From positions 753,001-817,000 of the forward strand of contig JASPKZ010000422.1 in the NCBI GenBank assembly GCA_030220185.1: 64,000 bases of DNA, in the 5' to 3' direction. The number at the start of each line of letters is the position of its first letter. The stretch's first letter is position 1. The position numbers and the translations under genes are program-made. Below are positions 1 through 10,868 of this stretch, in pieces. The notes beneath the pieces are model-generated. The model searched no databases. It was given only the letters and a program-made list of their open reading frames with translations, and was not told the origin of the DNA. The DNA is from Diploptera punctata (lineage: Eukaryota; Arthropoda; Insecta; Blattodea; Blaberidae).

Positions 1-338
1 ATGCCCTTGTCTATCGATTCGGTGATAAACATTTGAACTCATTCATAAGATAATGTTTTGTATCCTTATTTCTTAAAATACTACTACTACTACATGATTG
101 AGAAATAGTGGAGAAATCTAAGTGTTTTTTCTGAAGAAGTTAATATCAGAAATAATGTAATGTCAAATGGTCTGCCTTCTTGAATTGCAGTAATTGCAAC
201 ATTACAATAAGTTTCAATTGGTGTGCGTGTTTTATGTTCTATTAAAAAGCTAATTTTATGTTTTATGCGTGTTTTATTTGTAATAAGAATATAATGATTA
301 GCTTTAGTTGCCTGGAACTAACTAATCATTCACTTTCA
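1..338. other. No gene; unassigned AT-rich sequence
   Basis: No coding signal or recognisable repeat was seen. The stretch leads into an (AAT)n run at about 339-361 that abuts the tail of a SINE. Confidence 0.5.
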
Positions 339-361
339 TAATAATAATAATAATAATAATA

Positions 362-1322
362 AAAGTGAAGTGATTCTACTACAAGCCTTAGGAAGTTTTT
401 GGGGTCGTAGGAAGTTAAGGCTCCCACTTTTCTAGACAATCGGCACTTGATATTAGTCAGGTTGCTGCATAACTAACTCATTGGCACTATCAAACCAATA
501 TATTCATGGCCACATTGGCATTAGCTTTCCATACATCCCTATCCTGAGCTAATGTTTTCTAATCATCCCCTGTATAATCTACTTCCCTCAAATCGTGGTT
601 AATGTAATTCTCCTACCTCATTCTTGGTCTACCAACTGGGTATTTTCCCTCTGGTTTTCATACAAGAAGCTTCCATATCCCTCTCATTCCCATCCATGCC
701 ACAAATCCTGCAGATTGCAGTCTATGAGATTGAACTCTTCTTATTATATCTGGTTTTCTATAAAGTTCATATAGCTCACTGTTATGAAGTCTCCTCCATC
801 TGCCTGTCTGCTCATCTTTCATTCGTCCAAAATTTTTCTTAAGGACTTTATCAAATACCCGTAATCTTTTTTCCTCCCTTAAAGTAAGAGTCCGTGTTTC
901 ACATCCATATAACTAGAAGAATAACGTAATATAATGTACTTTCAGTTTAACATTCTTTTTAGAGAAGATGGGATGACAACAGTCCCTGTAATGCATAATA
1001 GCATACATTTCCAGAATTGAACTTATGTTTAATTCCATTGTGCATCTCATTCCTATTTGTAATTATTGTTCCTAGGTATCTGAATTCAGCCACTTCTAAA
1101 ATTTTCCCTCGTTTGTCATTAAATGTTCATTTCATTATACTTTTATTCCCAGAACAAGCTCCTGGTACTCATTTCCGTTAAAGGCTGAATTGATCACAGA
1201 GCCATGGTACTACCAGAAGGTTTGCATTAATTTAAAAATCCTGACCCCAACCAGGACTCAAACCCTAGACCTTCCGGGTTGTAACATATTGCCTTAACAA
1301 ACTATGCTATGATGAGTCCCCC
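362..1322 (-). mobile_element. SINE-A copy split by a LINE fragment
   Basis: The SINE tail side lies at 362-469 and its tRNA-like head side at 1144-1322. Both match the intact SINE-A copies at 48673-49002 and 61196-61492 (shared blocks: cccacttt.tctagacaatcggcac, ccagaacaagc..ctggtactcatttccgtta, aaaaatcctgaccccaac). The 670 bases between them are an RTE-A fragment, so the SINE is the older insertion. The tRNA-like head near 1262-1320 is degraded. Confidence 0.75.
470..1141 (-). mobile_element. RTE-A LINE, 5'-truncated 3' fragment
   Basis: Matches the last ~670 bases of the full RTE-A copy at 7603-8285, including the terminal block after the tail (ctcattggcactatc). The C-terminal reverse-transcriptase reading frame is broken in several places. 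It sits inside a SINE-A copy. Confidence 0.75.
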
Positions 1323-1547
1323 ACAGTAATGTTAGTTAAAGAAAACTTTGAACTACTTGTGTGCTAGCATTAACATCATTGCCTCTTATGTGGAAACTTG
1401 GATTTATTTCCCAGTTGGGTTGAATTACCTGTTTGAAAATTTGTAGTACTTTTCTCAATTGTAAGGTAAATGCCAGAAAAATCAAACCACATCCTGACAA
1501 ATCACCAGCCTTATAATTATGAACCGTATTCATAAAAATTATGATTT

Positions 1548-1813
1548 TTACATTTTCTTCTTAGAGACTTTACTTTTACCAATATTTGTTCATTATCAAA
1601 TATATTAATTGATATAGAGCACCCCACGCTTTTGATGGTAAAATTCTCTTCTTTTTATTGATAACTCTAGTTTTATTCTATATGTGTTGGAGATGATTTT
1701 TTTGTTGACCACTTTAATTTTATCCGAAGCGTGTTGGAAATTAAAATTATTTTTTCATTTTTTAGTTTGGTTTTCTAATAAAGCGTGTTGTTTTAGTTTT
1801 TTAAAACTATTAT
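1548..1813. repeat. Half copy of a palindromic repeat
   Basis: Closely matches 5225-5490 in the same orientation: loop plus right arm of the palindrome described there. The left arm is absent. The RTE-like element at 1814-3885 is inserted at its right end, and the TSD aaaactattat (1803-1813) comes from this repeat. Confidence 0.7.
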
Positions 1814-3847
1814 ATTAGTATATAAAGTATATTTATTACAAGATCAAAGTATTAGACAACATTATGAAAGCAGAATGAATAAATATATATCAGAGATAGC
1901 GACGTCAGAAGATATAAATATTGAATGGGAAAATATATCAAATGTAATACATAAAACAGCAAATGAGATATTAGGAAAGAAAAATAGAATAAGAAATAGG
2001 AAGGGCTTGAGAACTTGGAATGCGAATATACAAAATGCAGTGAATGAAAAACAAAAAGCATATCATACATACTTACGACTGAAAACAGAAGAATCTTATG
2101 AAGAATATAAAATGAAAAGGAGAATTGCTAAAAGCATTATAAGAAAAGCCCATCAGGAGTCATGGGATACATTTATAAGCTCAGTAGAACATGATATGTA
2201 TGGAAGACAAGAAATAGGTTATAAATTAGTGAAACATCTAAATCAGACTGAGAAAGATTCTGCCAGATTGAATATAATCCCAGAACAAGAATGGATCCAA
2301 CATTATGAAAAACTTTGGAAAAAGGAGGAAATTGAAGGAAAAGAGAACAATGAGGAAGTAATAAAAGTGGAAAATATTGATGTAATAGACATAAATGAAT
2401 TAGAAATGGCTTTGAAAACCACTAAGAATAGGAAAGCAACAGGATTAGATAATATAAATATGGAATTAATCAAATATAGTGGAATATTGTGTAAACTACG
2501 AATACTTCATCTAATTAATATATGTTGGCAGACCTATGGGATTCCAACCACTTGGAAAACAGCAATTGTGAAGAATATATTCAAGAGAGGAGACCGGAGA
2601 AAATTGCGAGAGAATTACAGAGGGATTAGCTTAATGAATACTGGCTACAAGATATATACGAAAATAATAAATAATAGATTGAGAAACATAACAGAAGTAA
2701 TAATAAGTGAAAATCAAAGTGGATTCAGAAAGGGAAGGTCATGTATAGACAATGTCTTTACACTGAAACAACTCATAGAAAAGAGAAGAGAACATAACTT
2801 AGAAACTCACATAGGATTTATAGATTTGGATAAGGCCTTCGATCGAGTAAACAGACAAAAATTATGGGAAATATTACGAATGAAAGGATACCCGCTGTGC
2901 CTTGTTGAAACAATAAAGACATTATATGAAGACACAAATATAATTATAGATACCGGATTCAAAAGAACAGATGCAATCAAAACAAATACTGGATTACGAC
3001 AAGGATGTAGTTTATCACCCACTTTGTTTAATATATATATAGACGATATTTTTAATAAATGGAAAGTTTTAGTAAATCCAGGAATAAGAATGGATAATAA
3101 AATGTGCATAAATAATCTTCTATTTGCTGACGATGTAATCATAATACAGAAAAATGAAGACGACTTACAGAAATCAATGCATGCATTAAATGAAATATGT
3201 AAATTATACGATCTAAAGATTTCTGTAAGGAAAACGAAGACCATGGCTTTTAGAGGAAGAGATCCAGTGAGAACCAAAATTATTTTAGAAAATCAAAGTA
3301 TAGAACAGGTGTCTAGTTTCAAATATTTGGGCTGTGATGTTGGCTACAATGTGGAAAGAGATATTGACTCCAAAATAAATAAATTTCAGACGGTGTGTGG
3401 AACAATACAGAGAACATTCAAAAATAAAATTAGAAAAGAAACCAAGATAAAAATGTATAATGTTATGGCGGTTCCCACAATATTGTATGGATGTGAAACT
3501 TGGGCTCCAGTGAAAAGACAGAGGGATAGAATACAGATGGCAGAGATGCGGAGGGATAGAATACAGATGGCAGAGATGCGGTTCCTAAGACAAGTAAAAG
3601 GATGTACAAGACTTGGTAGAATAAGAAATGAGGAAATAAGAGAAGAATTGAAAGTACAGCCTTTATTGGATAAAGTCACGAATTACAGACAGAAATGGAT
3701 TGATCACATGGATGGAATGAGTAAGGAGAGATATCCATTGTTAGCCAGAAATTATCAAGTAAGAGGAAGGCATGATGTTGGAAGACCTAGAAAACGTTGG
3801 GCTGATGCAATATGAAGTCGGAACGGGCAATTGCCTAATCCCTGGAG

Positions 3848-3885
<38 letters not shown>
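1814..3885 (+). mobile_element. RTE-like LINE, 5'-truncated, intact RT ORF
   Basis: Bounded by an 11-bp direct repeat, aaaactattat, at 1803-1813 and 3886-3896, read as a TSD. The 3' end is a (GAT)n run at about 3848-3885, a simple-repeat tail typical of RTE/CR1-type LINEs. The reading frame is open from base 1815 onwards with no stop before the ORF end at 3815, as expected for an insertion truncated inside the coding region. The endonuclease domain is missing. The sequence just before the tail resembles the tail-proximal part of the fragment at 60205-60640. Confidence 0.85.
1875..3815 (+). CDS. Reverse transcriptase of an RTE-like LINE (endonuclease missing)
   Basis: This is a 646-residue uninterrupted ORF. 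The N-terminal ~170 residues are a charged linker. The RT core runs from about residue 180 to 470, with the catalytic motif GFIDLDKAFDRV near residue 314, GLRQGCSLSPTLFN near 375 and the LLFADDVII box with FADD at residues 417-420. The C-terminal region contains ILYGCETW and ends in GRPRKRWADAI, the usual C-terminus of RTE-type polyproteins. The frame is open back to 1815, so the first ATG at 1875 is only the first in-frame Met of a truncated gene, not a native start. An in-frame 30-bp tandem duplication repeats RDRIQMAEMR (about 3520-3579). No apurinic endonuclease domain remains, so autonomous retrotransposition is unlikely. The RT call is secure; the clade (RTE versus a related APE-type LINE) is inference. 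Confidence 0.85.
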   Translation: MNKYISEIATSEDINIEWENISNVIHKTANEILGKKNRIRNRKGLRTWNANIQNAVNEKQKAYHTYLRLKTEESYEEYKMKRRIAKSIIRKAHQESWDTFISSVEHDMYGRQEIGYKLVKHLNQTEKDSARLNIIPEQEWIQHYEKLWKKEEIEGKENNEEVIKVENIDVIDINELEMALKTTKNRKATGLDNINMELIKYSGILCKLRILHLINICWQTYGIPTTWKTAIVKNIFKRGDRRKLRENYRGISLMNTGYKIYTKIINNRLRNITEVIISENQSGFRKGRSCIDNVFTLKQLIEKRREHNLETHIGFIDLDKAFDRVNRQKLWEILRMKGYPLCLVETIKTLYEDTNIIIDTGFKRTDAIKTNTGLRQGCSLSPTLFNIYIDDIFNKWKVLVNPGIRMDNKMCINNLLFADDVIIIQKNEDDLQKSMHALNEICKLYDLKISVRKTKTMAFRGRDPVRTKIILENQSIEQVSSFKYLGCDVGYNVERDIDSKINKFQTVCGTIQRTFKNKIRKETKIKMYNVMAVPTILYGCETWAPVKRQRDRIQMAEMRRDRIQMAEMRFLRQVKGCTRLGRIRNEEIREELKVQPLLDKVTNYRQKWIDHMDGMSKERYPLLARNYQVRGRHDVGRPRKRWADAI

Positions 3886-3887
<2 letters not shown>

Positions 3888-3896
3888 AACTATTAT

Positions 3897-4478
3897 TTAT
3901 TTCTCAATCTGCCTGTGACTATGCTTATTTAAAAAAATAGTAAAACTGTATATCCCATGCCATACATTTACAGCATATAAAAAATATTAAATATTTCGAA
4001 GTCTAAAATATTTCTAGAGTAAAAAATAAACCAGATTTATTGGGGTGCAGTACGAAGAACAAGAATATTTGTTTATTTAGCTGCATATTTGACAATATTT
4101 TATATATTTTTGATTTATGTGTAATAAAATAATTAAAAGTAAATACTTTTTGATAACTTTATTCAGACTATGAGCTGTTCAGTTTAGTTCATTTTTTTTT
4201 ACTATTCTATTAAAAGGCCTCTGAGTAAAATATGTATAAGCCTTGCATTCCAAGTTTTGGATTGAATCTTAATGGTTTAGGAGTTAAAGACAATTGTTAA
4301 ATGAGGAACTTACTTGTTCTGTTTATCAAATACAGCTTATACAATATCATCATAACTATAAGGAATAACACAGGGGTTTTTTTCAGTTTAAAGATATCAT
4401 TTTCTCCAATTTTTTACAGTCACTCAAATATTTATATCCCCCTTTTTTTATATGTTTTATATTAGCTTGACCTGTATC
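3897..4478. other. No gene seen
   Basis: AT-rich sequence between the LINE TSD and a short tandem repeat pair; no coding signal or known repeat recognised. Confidence 0.45.
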
Positions 4479-4795
4479 TATGTAACGGAATCTTTCAACG
4501 CGATTTTCACCCACTTAAAATCATTGGATCCACTTGAAACTTTGTATACTTGTAAAGGACCAATGACAATACAATAATTTCATTTTTTTTTCTAAAATCC
4601 TGGCCACAATCATCAGAAAATTAAAAAAAAGTGTGTGTGTAATTATGTAACGGAATCTTTCAACATGATTTTCACCCACTTAAAATCATTGGATCGACTT
4701 GAAACTTTGTATACTTGTAAAGGACCAATGGCAATACAATAATTTCATAAATGTTTCTAAAATCTTGGCCAGAATCAGCAGAAAATCAAAATAAT
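4479..4795 (+). repeat. Two tandem ~165-bp units
   Basis: Units start at 4479 and 4644 with tatgtaacggaatctttcaa and stay near-identical for over 100 bases, then continue as ctaaaatc.tggcc. They lie immediately upstream of a tRNA-Tyr-like sequence. Function unknown. Confidence 0.7.
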
Positions 4796-4841
4796 AGAAA
4801 CTGGTATAATAGGTTGCAGACTTATCAACTTCTTACTCAAT

Positions 4842-4927
4842 CGTTATAAGAGCTCATTTGGTAGAGCGGTGGACTGTTGTGGTATATAATTTCAGTAATC
4901 CATAGGTCACTGGTTTAAATCCGGCCC
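4842..4927 (+). pseudogene. tRNA-Tyr-like pseudogene or SINE head
   Basis: The sequence follows the layout of an intron-containing nuclear tRNA-Tyr: a D arm with GGTAGAGCGG, an anticodon 5' stem GGACTGT, an intron-like insertion (ggtatataatttcag), a 3' stem ATCC, then AGGTCACTGGTTTAAATCC. Box B (GGTTTAAATCC) differs from the consensus GGTTCRANNCC. The 5' acceptor strand is degraded. It may be the head of a SINE whose body continues to about 4990. Confidence 0.55.
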
Positions 4928-5040
4928 TGAGAATTTTTTTAGTAGAGTATTACTTTTAGCTCATACTACAATAGTATCAAATTTAAAGATATTTACATTT
5001 TTATCTTATTCTGTAAAATATTAAAAATAAATAATAGTTA

Positions 5041-5490
5041 AAAAAACTAAAACAATATGCTTTATTAGAAAACCAAACTAAAAAATGAAAAATAATTTTA
5101 ATTTCCAACACGCTTGGGATAAAATTAAACTGATCAACAAAAAAATCATCTCCAACATATCTAGAATAAAACTAGAGTTATCTACAAAAAAAAATACCAT
5201 CAAAAGCATGGGGTGCTTTTTATGGTTTTTACATTTTCTTCTTAGAGACTTTACTTTTACCAATATCTGTTTATTATCAAATATATTAATTGATATAGAG
5301 CATGCTTTTGATGGTAAAATTATTTTTTTCGTAGATAACTCTAGTTTTATTCTAGATATGTTGGAGAAATAATTTTTTTGTTGCTCACTTTAATTTTATC
5401 CCAAGCGTGTTGGAAATTAAAATTATTTTTCATTTTTTAATTCGGTTTCTAATAAAACATATTGTTTTAGTTTTTTTAAAACTATTATAT
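5041..5490. repeat. Palindromic (fold-back) repeat
   Basis: The left arm (about 5041-5215) is the near-perfect reverse complement of the right arm (about 5298-5490). The loop of roughly 80 bases contains ttttacattttcttcttaga. The loop and right arm recur at 1548-1813. No transposase is visible. It could be a fold-back MITE or a relic of an inverted duplication. Confidence 0.75.
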
Positions 5491-7588
5491 ATTCTGCATG
5501 CTATTGTTCTCCTATGAGTCCCATTAATAAATTTTCTATATGTAATTCATTAGTGTTTCATATCTTTGTAACCATCCTATAAAGAGCAACATCAATGTAT
5601 AATTAAAACACATAAAAGTAATAAAACTCAAAATAATTATGAATTGGTATCTTTGAATGTATTCAGAGTTTTCTAGATGACATAAAAATATTTTCTGCAT
5701 GCAATTTTAAAAGAACAATCAGATTAGTATTGACATTACATTATACATAAAAATTGGAGAACTAAGTGGTTGAGTTATCTAATAATTAATTATATGAATT
5801 GAAGTGTGCAAGGAAACTAATTGAAAACTCTGTGGATTATAGAACCAAAGGTTCAATGTTGTATTCACTAAGGTCCTCTGTAGGTCCCTATTCTCTGACA
5901 ACTGAATCTCATTCATAACTGCAATATTCAGTTCTGTGACATCCACCCTGACATGTAATAATTGTCATTATTATACATTATACAACATTTTTTGCAACAA
6001 ATATAGTGTGTGTGTATAATTATCTCTTCACATTATATGCTCATATGTAAAGATGGGCATCACTTAGAGCTGACATATTTTGTGATTATCTGCAAAGTTG
6101 AGAGCTTAACCTCTCACTACTCCATGGGCTTGCTAAGGTCTTTTATGTGATTACTTTACCTTTCAGCATCATTATTACTGGTGAGGAAAATTTCCATATA
6201 TTAAATAAAGTTATAATATATTCAATTGCATAATGTTACAATTTAAAATATATGAACATAAATATACGAAGTTATTCACGGGTTGATGTTTTCAGAATTT
6301 TCTTTAATTCTAAGGTAGAATATATGAATATACCATTATTTTAGTTTGACATCTATTGACTAATTCTTCTCATCGGTTAGTAATTGCTAATTTATTACAA
6401 ATTTGTTTGAGACCATTCAGTAACTTTCAATCATTGATTATTTTATTATAGTAGAAATTCATGTGATAAATGTATTTGTTAAAATTATTTCAATAACAAA
6501 TTCCAGAAAATTCAAGTCACCACTTCCCTTAAAAATCACTGTCCTCAAATTTGAATTAGTCATTGCAGAAAGGGGATATGTAATGAAAATTCAAGAAAGA
6601 GTTAAAGTGCAATTACCTTCCCAAGATATATCCTATCATTTCTTAGTCTACTCATTATTTAAAGGACAAAACAATTTTTTTATTCATTGCATCAAAAGTA
6701 AGATTTTATAACTTATCCCTTTCTGCAGTGACCAATTCAGTCATTTTTTTGTCTAATAACATTTTAGACAATAGAGAAAATCCAATTCATGACAATAGAA
6801 TTAGACTATCACAGTTCCATCAAAAACTGGAAATTAATGCCAGCAGCTGTCAATCCAGAGATACAAGATGCGTTTAGGCATAAGAGAACTCTGAACTTCC
6901 AAAGCATTCAATAATATTTCAGAAAAGTAAGGATATTGGTCATTATAGTTAAAGCAACTTAAATATGTATGAAATAAATTATGTATATCTGCCATAGTTT
7001 GTAATTTCCCTATTAAATTTCACTTCACATTTTGTGTTCCAGTATACATTCTCTATGATGCAGAATTACTTTTTTTGTTTGGGCATTATGCATTCTGATG
7101 AAATGGACTATTTACACTTGCATTAGTTGTCGAGTGGTGAAAATTTTGTGTGTTGAAAACTGTAAAGAGGAAGGAAGTGAAATGTCAGTAGCTGTTTAAT
7201 GTATGTTGCAATATGTCTGTTGCAGCTGCATCCATTTCACTACAAGTTCTTTTTATTCATAATTCTCTGCACGTGGTCTGAAATACTAATTGATAATGAG
7301 GATTGATTTATCCTTAGGTCGTGAAGAAATATCTTAAAGTGAGGAAGTTTATTTAATTAAATTTATACTAACAATAAATTCACAAAAGTAGATTTTGATA
7401 GTCTGTAAAGGAAAAAATTAAATATACTACTGTGTGTGTATATATATATATATATATTTTTCTTATGTATCAATTTGTATATGTAGAAAATATTAGTAAT
7501 TATATTAATATAACTCATAATTTTAGACAAATGCTTATTTAATTTGTATCCCTAAAATGGTTTAAAATGCTATTTGGTCCCTAATTTT
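5491..7588. other. No gene; AT-rich, one (TA)n run
   Basis: No convincing ORF or family match was found. Short ORFs here lack any motif. A (TA)n microsatellite lies at about 7438-7458, preceded by (TG)n. The right boundary is the TSD of the full-length LINE. Confidence 0.5.
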
Positions 7589-7602
7589 GCTTTTTTTCTC
7601 CT

Positions 7603-10600
7603 TATTTACTTACTCACTGGCACTATCGAACCCGTAGGTTCATGGCCGCACGGACATAAGCTCTCCATACATCCCTATCCTGAGCTAATGCTTTCCAATC
7701 ATTCCCTGTATAATCTACTTCTCTCAAATCATAGTTAATGTTATTCTCCCGTCTCATTCTTGGTCTACCAATTGGGCGTTTTCCCTCTGGCTTTCCTACA
7801 AGAAGCTTCCATGCAAGTCTTTCATTCCCCATACGTGCAACATGTCCTGCCCATCGCAATCTACGAGACTTAACTGTTCTTATTATATCCGGCTTCCTAT
7901 AAAGACCATGAAGTTCATTGTTATGTAGTCTTCTCCATTCACCTATCTGTTCGTCTATCTTTGGTCCAAAAATTTTCCTAAGTACTTTTTTCTCAAATAC
8001 TTGTAATCTCCTTTCCTCTCTTAAAGTAACAGTCCATGTTTCGCACCCATATAATATAACTGGTAGAATAATAGTTTTATATATTTTCAGTTTAACGTTT
8101 TTTGAAAGGAGTTGGGACATCAAGAGTCTCTGCAATGCATAATAGCATGCATTTCCAGAATTGAGCCTATGTTTAATTTCTTTGTGCATCTCATTCCTAT
8201 TTGTGATCATTGTTCTAGGTATTTGAATTCAGCCACTTCCTCAAAATTTCCCTCATTTGTCATTAGCTGTCCATTTCCATTATATAATGAATTTTACGTG
8301 TGACCATATATTTAGTTTTATTGATATTTACTTCCAGTCCTAATTTCTTAGTGTTACTCAATAGTGTGTGCGTGTTGTTCTTTAGTATCTCCTCGCTATC
8401 GGCCAACAATACTACATCATCAGTATAAACTAACAGCTTATTAATACCATTGAGTTGTAATCCTTCCTCATTCTCTAAAGAGTTAATGGCATGCTCTAGT
8501 ACAAAATTAAATAGTAGAGGAGATAGTGCATCTCCTTGCTTCAACCCATTCTGGATTTCAAAAGTGTCCGAAAACTGTTTGCCTACACGCACCCTACTCT
8601 TTGAACCATTCAGACACATTCGTATAAGTCTAACTAACTTTTTAGGAATTCCGAACTCCAGCAGGATACTATATAACTTCTCCCTCTTAATTGAATCATA
8701 TGCTTTTTTGAAGTCTACATGCAGTTGATGTACATTACCATTATATTCCCATTTCTTTTCTAAAATCTGTCTTATACTAAAAATCTGATCTGTTGTAGAC
8801 CTGTTTCTTCTAAATGCACATTGATGATCTCCTAGAATGTCATCAATATAGGGAGTAAGTCTGCTTACTAATATATTTGTAAGAATTTTGTACGAAGTTG
8901 AAAGTATGAGATGCCCCTGTATTTTCAATCAGTTTTATCCCCTTTCTTATAAATTAGTACGATAATTGATTCCTTCCATTCATCTGGAAGAGCTTCTTTT
9001 TCCCAAATCATACTAAGCAACCAGCGTACCTTGTCCATCAATTTTTCTCCCCCTGATTTTATCAGTTCTGCTGGGATCTCATCTGAACCTGATGCTTTAT
9101 ACATCTTCAATTTTTCAATCGCCATTTCAACCTCTAATGCACTTGGCTCTGCGACTAGCATTTCTGCTGTCTGTAAATTATCCTCCTCAATGTCCTGTTC
9201 TGTATGTACATTTAATAGCTGATTAAAGTAACTTTTCCATCTATTTAATATACTCCTGGAATCTGCAATCATATCCCCATTTTCATTCCGAATTATGTTT
9301 GTTCTAGCCTGAAACCCTTTCTTCTCTATACTAATTCCCTGATATAATTCTCTAATGTTCCTATTTTTTGCATTCATTTCAAGATCATTAATCTTCTCTC
9401 TCAAATATTCCCTCTTTTTACTCTTTAGTAGCTTGGTGGTTTCCCGTCTAATACTACCCAATTGCTCTAAATTTACCTCATTTGGCTCATGTAACCATTT
9501 CATTTTTGCTAGCTTTCTTTTCTTTACAATGTCGGCACATTCCTCATCAAACCATTTCTTGTTTTGCCTCTTTTTTAAACAACCAATGCTTTCTGATGCT
9601 GACAATTTAATAGTATCTCTTATAGCCTCCCATTCTTTATTTATATCAGTTTCCTCTTCGCTTGCCACATTGTCATCGGAAGATCCCAGTACTTCAAATC
9701 TATTAGCAATTTTGATTTGGTATTCTTGCCGCATTCCATCATTTTTCAAGTTTTTTAATTCAAATTTTACAGAATCATCTCTAGCGTTTGTTCCTCTCAT
9801 AAGCGATAGCCGTTGTCTGATTTTCACTCTGACCAGATGATGATCCGAATTGCAGTCTGTCCCTCCGATTTAACATCAATGATGCTACTGTGCCAGCGTT
9901 TATCCACTAATACATGATCTATCTGGTTACGAGTTTCTCCATCTGGGGACGTCCAAGTGTATTTATGTATATCCTTATGCTGAAATGTTGTGCTCTTAAC
10001 AATGAGATTCTTTGATGTGGCAAATGTGACTAATCTAACCCCGTTGTCATTACTATCTTCATGAAGACTGAATTTGCCTATTGTTGGTTTTAATATACCT
10101 TCCCGCCCCACTTTTGCATTAAAATCTCCTAAGACAATTTTCATATGATATCGTGAAAGGCTATCAAATAAGCATTCTAATTCTTCATAGAACTCATCCT
10201 TGATTTTGTCATCTTTATCTTCTGTGGGGGCATGTACATTTACAATTATAAAATCATGTTGTTTACCCTTTAGAATTATGTATGATATCCTATCACCAAC
10301 AAACTTAATATCTCGGATAGCGGATAGGATCCTCCTTCTGACAAAAAAACCCCGTTCCAAATGCAGGTCTTTTTGCACCCCCGTAGTATAATGCAAAGCT
10401 TCCTGATTCCTGATTACCTTCTTCTGGCCACCTAACTTCCTGTAAAGCGACTATATTCAAGGGCGATTTGTCTAGTTCCCGCGTTAATATCTCTAGTGCC
10501 CCGCTATTGTATAAAGTCCTAACATTCCATGTTCCTAGGAACATGTCCCTGTGTTTGAGCCTTTGACATGGGTTCCCTGAAGTAGTCCCCGCTCGGAGAA

Positions 10601-10854
10601 CCGAATGGGGGACTATTTGACCTCCGGAAAATTTTACCCCAGTTGAACCCATGTCCGCATTTCTTGACGGTTGTATTTTTACGGTGAAAGATCGTCACTC
10701 TTTCGACCAAGGTACTTATTTCGTCTGGCTTATCACCTTCGACCAGTCCGGCATGGCTAACCCTATCGGCAGCAATGCTACTGCCGGCATAGCTCACAGC
10801 ATCATTTAAGCACGCAAGCCACTCCACCACGACAAGGTAAAGATACCATGGAGG
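7603..10854 (-). mobile_element. RTE-A LINE, full length with 14-bp TSD
   Basis: A perfect 14-bp direct repeat, gctttttttctcct, flanks the element at 7589-7602 and 10855-10868. The 3.25-kb length, the order 5' UTR - APE-type endonuclease - reverse transcriptase, and the short AGTAAGTAA-type tail fit an RTE-clade LINE. The 5' UTR lies at about 10655-10854 and the 3' end at 7603. This is the reference copy for nine other fragments in the window. The frames are broken, so the copy is dead even though the TSD is intact. Confidence 0.88.
7623..10652 (-). pseudogene. RTE-A endonuclease/RT polyprotein, frameshifted
   Basis: Read on the minus strand from 10652. The endonuclease begins GTWNVRTLYNSGALEIL and QEVRW; a frameshift near 10340-10390 moves it to the frame containing GDFNAKVGRE and the IDHVLVDKRW block (9824-10396). 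A second frameshift near 9830 leads to the RT N-terminal part (8925-9827, ending IYKKGDKTD). A third near 8925 leads to the RT palm (8263-8928) with VDFKKAYDSI, GLKQGDALSPLLFN and LVYTDDVVLL, where the active-site box is YTDD instead of YADD. A last break at about 8210-8263 precedes the C-terminal domain (7623-8210) with ILYGCETW, RRLRWAGHVARMGNERL and the end AYVRAAMNLRVR. An intact parent would encode one polyprotein of roughly 1000 residues. Domain calls are secure; the exact clade is inferred. Confidence 0.85.
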
Positions 10855-10868
10855 GCTTTTTTTCTCCT

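Noticed and set aside
2807..3679. Minus-strand ORFs opposite the reverse transcriptase
   Set aside because: Shadows of the real plus-strand RT frame; hydrophobic, low-information translations.
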